DNA from: Actinomycetes bacterium
GTDB taxonomy: Bacteria; Actinomycetota; Actinomycetes; S36-B12; UBA10799
NCBI GenBank assembly: GCA_029779995.1
Contig: JAKOZM010000373.1
Location: 1-10,134 of the forward strand
DNA: 10,134 bases
Direction of reading: 5' to 3'
How positions within the stretch are numbered: the first letter of the stretch is position 1; each line of letters opens with the position of its first letter. This document shows, piece after piece, positions 1 to 5,417 of this stretch. A program made the position numbers and the translations under genes. The notes under the pieces were generated by a model. The model saw only the letters and a list, made by a program, of their open reading frames with translations. It made no database searches and was not told the origin of the DNA.

Positions 1-3000
1 AATGCCCTCGATGGGGGCCTCACCGGCGGTCTGCAGACCATCCCGGTTGGTGTCCCACCACACGTAGTCGCCCACCGACACGGCATACACGTTCGATTGT
101 GCGTCGTTGTCTGTCGGGGTCGTCGAGGTGTCGGTGTCCGTCGTCGGCACCGGACCCAACGGGGTGGTCTCGGCCGGGTCGTTCGGCGCCTTATCGACGT
201 AGGCGACGTTGTGCAACGTGCTGCCCGTCCAGCCGGCCGCCACCTTCGTCACGACCGTGATCTCGCCGCCGGTCGCACCGGCCGCCAGGTCGAGGGTCGA
301 GGTGCAGGTCAGGGTCGTCAGCTCGCAGGTGTATGCCGTGCCACCGTCCATGGAGACCAGCTCCAAGCCGGCGGGCAGAACCTCAGTGACCGTCCACCCA
401 GCCGAGGCCGTGGTCGAACCCGAGTTCTTCGGGGTCAGCTTCCAGGTCACCTCGGTGCCGGGCACGAGCAGCCCGGTGTAGGTGCCGGCCGACTTGGCCA
501 GCTCGAGGTTGAGCATCGGGGTCACCAGACCGGCATCCAGACCGGGGTTGTCGGTGACATCGTTGGCGATCGTCGGGCCACCCGGGTCGTTGTTGCCCGC
601 CGGGCCGGAGTTGAACGGCACGCGACCGGTGGTCCCATCGGCATCCGAGTCGGTGAGGTCCCCGTCGCGGCTGTTGGAGGTGTCACCGGTGGCGTCCTGC
701 GTCGTGAAGACCGTGCCGGCCGGCTTGACGAACTCGATGATGTAGTCAGTGTCCGGCGTGAGGTTGATGAACGAGTAGTAGCCGTCGGCGTTCGTCGTCG
801 TGGCCTCGATGAGGTCGCCGTTGGCGTCGAGCAGACGCACCACCGCGTTCTTCACCGGGGTGTCGCCGGCGTCCTGGACACCATTGGCGTTGTTGTCGTA
901 CCAGAAGTAGTCACCCACCGACACAGCCGGCGGCAGCACGAACGGCACGATAATGCCGACCTTGCGCGGCTCGTAGGGCTTCATCCACAACGGAGTGCCA
1001 CCGGCATCCGTCCGGTACACCCGCTGAGCACCCGAGTTCCACGCCACCGACAGATCCAACGGGGAAAGCGTCGATGCCGGAGTCGACAGCGGGGCCTTCA
1101 TCGGGACCGTGAACACGGCTGTCTCGCTCGGCGCCCAGGTCGGGTAGGTCGGCGGGACCGTCGTCGCGTCCGTCTGGAACATGGTGATCCGGAATGACTT
1201 CACCGTCGACCAGTCGGTGATCATGCTGGCCGAGTACCAGGTGTTGTCGCACGTGCCTTGCCATGACGCGTCGGCCGTGTTGGTGTTCAACTCCGGACGG
1301 CACGGGTTGGAGGTGAGGTTGTACTCCACCTGGTAGGTCGTGTTCGTCGCGGTCGACATCGCAGACTCGAAGACGATCGGACCGGTCATGATCGGGGACC
1401 ATTCGGTGCCACGCTGACCGGTGGACAGCAACTGTCCGACACCGGTGTCACCGACAACCGGGAGAATGTCGTACATCACGTAGTTCGTCATCGGCACGTT
1501 GCCGACGTTCTGCATCTTGAACCGGTAGCTGAAGGCACTACCCGGGTCGGTCACCGCCACACACGGGTAACGGGTGTACCCATTCCAGTCCGGGCAAGCA
1601 GTCTCGAGCACCCCCGTCGGCGGCGTCGAGGTCCCGGTCCCTTCGAAGACATTCGGCTGGGTGCCGATATCCCACTTGGTCATCTCCACCGCAGCAGCCT
1701 CGACGACGTTGATCTTCGAGGGGAATCCACAGGCCGGCTCGGTCGTGTCGCCGTCGCCGTCGATATCGGTCGTGTCAGAGAGCTGATAGCTGCCGGTGGC
1801 GTTGAAGCTCTGGTCGCACGTGGTGACGGCCTTGTTCGTCGAGACGAGGACGTCGTTCTGATAGGTCTGGATCGCGGTGCCGGGCTTCACCCGCACCTTG
1901 AGATGAATGCTGTAATACTGCGAGTTCTGGGTGGCGTTGTTATAGAGCTTCAGGTCAGCAAACGTGATGAGTGTCGCCCCGTTCGGTTGGGCAACGGCGG
2001 TGTATGCCGGGAGGGCGAAGTTGGGGCATGCCCCACTCACGGCACCAGCCCATGGGCCGCTACCGGCACCGGCTACTGAGTAGCACGTGACGCCCACGAG
2101 TTCGAACTGCGGTGGGAGCAGGTCCGACACGGTGACGGTGTCGATCGGCAGGGGCGCATTGACGTTGAACGCGAGGACCCAGTCGAAGAGCTCACCTGGC
2201 ACCACCGAGTTCTGACCCGGCGCGTTGAAGATCGGCGTCTTGTAGGGGGTGATCTTCGCCTGGACCGGGTCGATCGTGGTCGTGACGCAGCTGTCCTTGG
2301 GGGCCAACGCATCCGAGTCGAAGGTCGCACAGTTGATCAGCGTCGAGTCCAGCGAGGCATCGGTCGGGACCGTCCCGCGGAAGGTGACGTCGAAGATCTC
2401 GGCCGGGCGGAAAGCATCGAAGGTGAAGCGAACATAGAGCGCTCCCGCAGGGGCCGCATAGCTCCACGGCGACGCATTGCCCTGGGCCATGACCACGGCA
2501 TTGGTCCAGGTCACGCCGTCCGCGCTCCAGTCCAGGGTGACCAAAGCGCCGTCAGGCGGAAGTGGGGACGACGCCCAGGAGCGCACGACGGTGACGTTCT
2601 GAATTTGCAGGTTGCCGGCAGCATCGACAGGGAGCTTGTCGACGACCGAGTAGTTGCGCAACGTCGAGTTTCCCGTGTTCTGGGCCCAGAGCCGCCACTG
2701 TGCCAACCCGCCCGGAGGCACACTCGCCAGACCCGTCTTGTAGGCAGACTGGGTGACCACAGGTGCGGCGATCGAGACGTCGACGGAGTCGGAGAGCGAG
2801 CCGGTCGTCCCGTCCGCATAGGTCACTGCCGAGCTCACCGTGTTGGAGAACACCGTGCCTGTAGCCGGGGTGGTGGCGTCTTCGGCGTTCGGGGGGACCC
2901 GCACGGTGATCGTCATTTTCCAATAGCTTTCGCAACCCCAGGCGTAGCAGGACAAGTTGGAGGCCGTCGCCGGGATGACTGCCGTGTTGGCCGTGACGGT

Positions 3001-3798
3001 ATGGGTCGCCGCGTCATAGGTGCCGATGTTCGACGACACGAACTCGAGCCGAGGGTCGAGGACATCGGTGAGGATCGAGCTGGTGATGTCGAATCCACCC
3101 GTGTTCGTCGGACGGGTATAGCGAACCGTGTAGGTCACCGTCTCACCCGGGGCGATGGAGCCGGCCGACGCGGTCTTGTCGATCCCCCAGTCTTTGACCG
3201 GCGGGGTGACGTTGACGACGACCGGTGGTGCAGTCTCGCCCGCACCGTTGGTAATGGCCACGGTGGCGTCGTTGGGGATGGTGCCGATCGGCGTGGAGGT
3301 CGTCGGGTAGGACTTCACCGTCGCAGTGACGATGATGTCCAACGACGAACCGTCCAGCCATGGGCTGGTGGCGGTGCCGATCGTGATGGTCCCGGTCTGG
3401 CCGCTCACCGACTTCGTCATCGGCGGCGGCGGGGTGCCGTCCGCGGTCGTGGTCGGCAAGGTGATGTTGGCCGCGGTGACGGTGAGGTTGGGGTCGAAGA
3501 CGTCGGTCACCGTGCCAATGCCACAGGGGCCGACAAGGCTGCTGCACGAAACGGTGAGCCGATACGTCACCACCTCGCCGACGGCATACGTGGTCTTGGG
3601 ATTGACGACCGTCTTGGTGATCGTGGCGGCGGTGTCGGCTGCCGAGGCATGGGGTGCCATCGTCAACCCCAGCACGGCCATCGCCATGACCAGGGCTGCT
3701 CCCACACCGCGCCGCAGCCGGGTCATCAGGCGCTGATGCGCGCGCCGTGCCGACCGGGTGGTCCACCCTGACGATTCATCCGTCAGCCAGCTATTCAT
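1..3798 (-). CDS. Giant secreted DUF11 / SdrD_B-type surface protein (partial, C-terminus beyond left edge)
   Basis: The frame starts at ATG 3798 and stays open for 1266 codons to position 1, so the C-terminus is missing. Residues 1-54 form a signal peptide: an Arg-rich N-region, a hydrophobic core (GAALVMAMAVLGL, about 33-45) and an ASA-A cleavage site near 53/54. About five divergent DUF11-like beta-sandwich repeats follow, with openings such as ITKTVVN (60), GIDKTASAG (205), AYKTGLA (352), TPYKTPI (516) and EMTKWDIG (705). Next come an SdrD_B domain (SVGDYFWYDNNANGVQD, about 960-1092), another DUF11 unit (about 1093-1210) and the start of a second SdrD_B domain (from 1241). Such proteins are usually extracellular stalks or adhesins; that role is inferred from the family. 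An acidic DIDGDGD stretch at 678-684 and the DxNxDG/DNNANG motifs suggest calcium binding. Whether an LPXTG anchor exists cannot be seen. GGGGAG lies 7 nt before the ATG and supports this start; M25 is an alternative with a more usual signal-peptide length but no clear ribosome site. Confidence 0.93.
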   Translation of the reverse strand, partial: MNSWLTDESSGWTTRSARRAHQRLMTRLRRGVGAALVMAMAVLGLTMAPHASAADTAATITKTVVNPKTTYAVGEVVTYRLTVSCSSLVGPCGIGTVTDVFDPNLTVTAANITLPTTTADGTPPPPMTKSVSGQTGTITIGTATSPWLDGSSLDIIVTATVKSYPTTSTPIGTIPNDATVAITNGAGETAPPVVVNVTPPVKDWGIDKTASAGSIAPGETVTYTVRYTRPTNTGGFDITSSILTDVLDPRLEFVSSNIGTYDAATHTVTANTAVIPATASNLSCYAWGCESYWKMTITVRVPPNAEDATTPATGTVFSNTVSSAVTYADGTTGSLSDSVDVSIAAPVVTQSAYKTGLASVPPGGLAQWRLWAQNTGNSTLRNYSVVDKLPVDAAGNLQIQNVTVVRSWASSPLPPDGALVTLDWSADGVTWTNAVVMAQGNASPWSYAAPAGALYVRFTFDAFRPAEIFDVTFRGTVPTDASLDSTLINCATFDSDALAPKDSCVTTTIDPVQAKITPYKTPIFNAPGQNSVVPGELFDWVLAFNVNAPLPIDTVTVSDLLPPQFELVGVTCYSVAGAGSGPWAGAVSGACPNFALPAYTAVAQPNGATLITFADLKLYNNATQNSQYYSIHLKVRVKPGTAIQTYQNDVLVSTNKAVTTCDQSFNATGSYQLSDTTDIDGDGDTTEPACGFPSKINVVEAAAVEMTKWDIGTQPNVFEGTGTSTPPTGVLETACPDWNGYTRYPCVAVTDPGSAFSYRFKMQNVGNVPMTNYVMYDILPVVGDTGVGQLLSTGQRGTEWSPIMTGPIVFESAMSTATNTTYQVEYNLTSNPCRPELNTNTADASWQGTCDNTWYSASMITDWSTVKSFRITMFQTDATTVPPTYPTWAPSETAVFTVPMKAPLSTPASTLSPLDLSVAWNSGAQRVYRTDAGGTPLWMKPYEPRKVGIIVPFVLPPAVSVGDYFWYDNNANGVQDAGDTPVKNAVVRLLDANGDLIEATTTNADGYYSFINLTPDTDYIIEFVKPAGTVFTTQDATGDTSNSRDGDLTDSDADGTTGRVPFNSGPAGNNDPGGPTIANDVTDNPGLDAGLVTPMLNLELAKSAGTYTGLLVPGTEVTWKLTPKNSGSTTASAGWTVTEVLPAGLELVSMDGGTAYTCELTTLTCTSTLDLAAGATGGEITVVTKVAAGWTGSTLHNVAYVDKAPNDPAETTPLGPVPTTDTDTSTTPTDNDAQSNVYAVSVGDYVWWDTNRDGLQTAGEAPIEGI

Positions 3799-3805
3799 CC
3801 TTGAA

Positions 3806-3811
3806 CTCCCC
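3806..3811 (-). promoter_or_regulatory. Ribosome binding site of the secreted protein gene
   Basis: On the minus strand GGGGAG ends 7 nt before ATG 3798. This supports the upstream start rather than the in-frame ATG at 3726 (M25), which has no purine-rich sequence before it. Confidence 0.6.
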
Positions 3812-4143
3812 ATCCACGGTCCCGGGGGACCTCATCGATGCCAAGCGCACAGCGGGCAGTGCTGCACGCACGACAACATCAGGGCAGCCACAATGCGGCC
3901 CTGACGGGTCTTACCTGATTGACCGCCGAGTGGATTCCCCCCGCACAGCGGTTCTGATTACTGCAACTTAGGACGTTGTGGGCGATCTGTCACAAGTCAG
4001 GTTGATCAGGGCTAACACCCAAGAGTGATGTGAGTGGAGGGCGCTTAACTTGTGTTATCGCATCTTCGCAAGGGTTATTCGACGTGAAGACGTGCGGCCC
4101 TACACTGCGCCGGGAATACACCGGCCTCCGGGCCACGGCAGCT

Positions 4144-4148
4144 GGAGG
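4144..4148 (+). promoter_or_regulatory. Ribosome binding site deciding the start of the Crp-like gene
   Basis: GGAGG lies 5 nt before ATG 4154. The in-frame GTG at 4148 overlaps this motif and so cannot use it. The ATG is therefore the better start, two codons downstream of the longest frame. Confidence 0.7.
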
Positions 4149-4153
4149 TGACC

Positions 4154-4873
4154 ATGGCAGCGGCGGACGACGCCCGTCAGGAGGTCCGGAACGTCCTGGA
4201 AGCCTTCGCGGCCGCGCCGCTGCCCGACTGGCCGGCGTTCGCTGCCACCATGACGACGCGACGCGCTCGCCAGGGTCAGGTCTTCCAAAGCGAGGACGAC
4301 CCGGTCGCCCCTTCCCTCTACCTCGTCACGGGAGGCGTCGTTCACGTCCGGCTGGTGTCCCCGGACGCTCCCGCGCGCACCGTCAACTTCGCTCGCCCTG
4401 GCGACCTCATGGCCAGCCTCCCGGTCATCGAGCGACGCTCAACTGCACCGATCTCCGAGACTGGCCGGGACTCCGTCCTCGCGAAGGCGCTGGCCGCCGC
4501 GGCTGCCCAGCGCTACCGCCACACGGCCTTGACGGCCGCGAGCTATGTCGAGATCCCACTCCACGAAATGCACCTTCGCGCCCACCGCAGCGTCGCGTGG
4601 GGCAGAGCCTTGGCGACGGCATACCTCGTGTATGCGCAGGTGATGCGCTACGAACGCGACCGGATGCGGCTGCCCGCGGAGGCGCGCTACCGCAGCTTCC
4701 TGGTCGACTACGCGCCGACGCTGCGCCACATCCAGCAGAAGGACATCGCTGACTACCTGGGCGTCTCGGTCGTCGGCTTGAGTCGGATTGCCAGCCGGGT
4801 GCGACGCGAGGCCGCCGGCGACGAGGCAGTTCCGTCTGCCCCACTTGCTGCGGACTCGGACGACGTGGACTGA
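4154..4873 (+). CDS. Crp/Fnr-family transcriptional regulator, cyclic-nucleotide-site divergent
   Basis: The 239-residue cytoplasmic protein has the Crp/Fnr architecture and about its usual length. Residues about 15-140 form a cNMP-binding-type beta-roll: GQVFQSEDD (41-49), LYLVTGGVVHVRLVSP (55-70) and RTVNFARPGDLMASLP (75-90), which match the family's G-x-hhhhxxG-hhxh and F-x-x-G-x-hh patterns. A long helix follows (about 144-172). The C-terminal helix-turn-helix is at about 193-216 (IQQKDIADYLGVSVVGLSRI), with the spacing typical of Crp-like proteins. The Glu and Arg-Ser/Ala residues of the cAMP phosphate-binding cassette are not evident after GDL, and there is no Cys cluster for an iron-sulfur centre. 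The signal is therefore unknown and need not be cAMP. The tail after 220 is acidic and low-complexity. The gene is divergent from the secreted-protein gene, which makes that gene and itself the most likely local targets (inference). Confidence 0.85.
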   Translation: MAAADDARQEVRNVLEAFAAAPLPDWPAFAATMTTRRARQGQVFQSEDDPVAPSLYLVTGGVVHVRLVSPDAPARTVNFARPGDLMASLPVIERRSTAPISETGRDSVLAKALAAAAAQRYRHTALTAASYVEIPLHEMHLRAHRSVAWGRALATAYLVYAQVMRYERDRMRLPAEARYRSFLVDYAPTLRHIQQKDIADYLGVSVVGLSRIASRVRREAAGDEAVPSAPLAADSDDVD

Positions 4874-4937
4874 CACCACACAATGCGGCGTCAATAATGC
4901 GCCACCCAGTAATGCTCACCAGAAACTCCGGAAAAAG

Positions 4938-4984
4938 GGAGTGGCTGTGTCGTCACGGCATTGCCACTGACGCACAGCCACTCC
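4938..4984 (+). terminator. Long hairpin, candidate tail-less terminator of the Crp-like gene
   Basis: The outer arms GGAGTGGCTGTG (4938-4949) and CACAGCCACTCC (4973-4984) pair perfectly over 12 bp. After one bulged T (4950), CGTCA (4951-4955) pairs with TGACG (4968-4972). A GGC/GCC tip (4957-4959, 4963-4965) closes the structure. It begins 64 nt after the stop of the Crp-like gene. No T-run follows on the plus strand, so it would be a tail-less terminator of the kind proposed in actinobacteria. It could also be a structured RNA, an mRNA 3' stabiliser or a large operator. Confidence 0.6.
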
Positions 4985-5069
4985 GCGAGGGTGTCCGGAT
5001 GCCGAGTCGGAGGCTATCCGGGTCCGCGCCTTCTCCACCTTCGATGTGGGGGACCGTTGTGGTGGAGGG

Positions 5070-5084
5070 GGTCTCAATGAGACC
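5070..5084. repeat. 15-bp palindrome, candidate operator
   Basis: GGTCTCAATGAGACC is a perfect 7-bp inverted repeat around a single central A. It ends 9 nt before a perfect TTGACA box, a position typical of a binding site for a dimeric regulator. The protein that might bind it is unknown. Confidence 0.4.
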
Positions 5085-5093
5085 AGCGTTAGT

Positions 5094-5099
5094 TTGACA
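5094..5099 (+). promoter_or_regulatory. Candidate -35 box TTGACA
   Basis: This is a perfect match to the -35 consensus for the main sigma factor. The hexamers 16-18 nt downstream (TCACGT, CACGTG, ACGTGC) do not resemble TATAAT. The promoter is therefore weak, activator-dependent or not real. If used, it would give a leader of about 290 nt before the LAL gene. Confidence 0.3.
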
Positions 5100-5161
5100 T
5101 GGGCCGTGAAGACTGTCACGTGCCGCATTAATCTGAGCTATTCCCGCTACACCAGGTATGC

Positions 5162-5175
5162 CGGGCGGCCGCCCG
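5162..5175. repeat. 14-bp GC palindrome
   Basis: CGGGCGGCCGCCCG is a perfect palindrome without a spacer, in the gene-free region ahead of the LAL gene. It is made only of G and C, so chance is more likely here than for the mixed-base palindrome at 5070-5084. A role as a binding site is possible but unsupported. Confidence 0.25.
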
Positions 5176-5407
5176 TTCGTCGGACGCACCTCCGGGGCGC
5201 TGTCGGGCGCCACCCCGCGCCTCATCAAGTTTTGGTGAGAACCTCAAGAAGACCTGAGGCCTGCAGGTCGACGGCGCGTCCAGACATCAGCAGTATGTGT
5301 CAATGATGCGGTGCGCCGACCTGACTCCTCCAACTTTGAGTGCTTACATCGCGCTTCTCGGGGCATCGCCGCGAAAGCAGGTCGTCGCAACGACTGGGTC
5401 GAGCGGT

Positions 5408-5412
5408 AGGAG
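5408..5412 (+). promoter_or_regulatory. Ribosome binding site deciding the start of the first LAL gene
   Basis: AGGAG lies 5 nt before ATG 5418. The longer frame would begin at GTG 5340, but no Shine-Dalgarno-like sequence precedes that codon. The extra 26 residues it would add match nothing expected at a LAL N-terminus. Confidence 0.7.
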
Positions 5413-5417
5413 AAGGG

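Larger units (their letters stand above)
3799..4153. promoter_or_regulatory. Divergent intergenic promoter region
   Basis: This gene-free region separates two divergent genes and must hold both promoters. The part from about 3955 to 4080 is clearly more AT-rich than its surroundings. For the plus-strand regulator, TACACT at 4101-4106 is a plausible -10 box; the hexamer 17 nt upstream (TTCGAC, 4078-4083) is a poor -35. A direct repeat GACGTG-aa-GACGTG (4081-4094) lies in the spacer. For the minus-strand gene, TTGTGA (3990-3995 reversed) and TAAGTT (3965-3970 reversed) are weak -35/-10 candidates with a 19-nt spacer. An inverted repeat TCAGGGC/GCCCTGA (3879-3885, 3898-3904) would lie in the secreted gene's leader transcript. 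No riboswitch was recognised. Box positions are guesses; that the region is regulatory follows from gene layout. Confidence 0.5.
4874..5417. other. 544-base gene-free region with inverted repeats
   Basis: No convincing coding region was found; the short open frames here show no recognisable protein and lack good start signals. Contents in order: a long hairpin (4938-4984), a 15-bp palindrome (5070-5084), a TTGACA box (5094-5099), an AT-richer patch (about 5123-5145), a GC palindrome (5162-5175), a GGCGC/GCGCC stem (5196-5200, 5207-5211) and a GACCTG/CAGGTC stem (5251-5256, 5264-5269). The region could hold the terminator of the Crp-like gene, a long leader or promoter for the LAL regulator downstream, or a small RNA. 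The sequence alone cannot separate these. Confidence 0.5.

Noticed and set aside
97..1197. Plus-strand open frame of 366 codons
   Set aside because: It lies entirely antisense to the secreted-protein gene, its translation is a low-complexity mix of Arg, Gly and Val, and no domain is recognisable. It is a GC-rich shadow frame.
3634..3720. Tat export signal for the secreted protein
   Set aside because: Twin arginines are present (RLRRGVG, SARRAHQ), but the residues after them do not fit the RRxFLK pattern, so Sec export is more likely.
2605..3771. Plus-strand open frame of 388 codons
   Set aside because: It is antisense to the first third of the secreted-protein gene, whose minus-strand frame gives a clear signal peptide and DUF11 repeats. 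The plus frame gives an Arg/Gly/His-rich sequence with no family features.
3991..4054. Inverted arms CACAAGT (3991-3997) and ACTTGTG (4048-4054) as a regulator site pair
   Set aside because: A 7-bp inverted match with a free spacer is expected a few times by chance in 355 bases, and the arms do not extend.
3960..4060. Search for a Crp-type site TGTGA-N6-TCACA
   Set aside because: TGTGA-like half sites occur, for example TTGTGACAG read leftward, but the second half site is not at the right spacing.
5340..5417. Longer start of LAL regulator 1 at GTG 5340
   Set aside because: There is no ribosome site before 5340, whereas AGGAG sits at ideal distance from ATG 5418 and the LAL lead-in begins soon after it.
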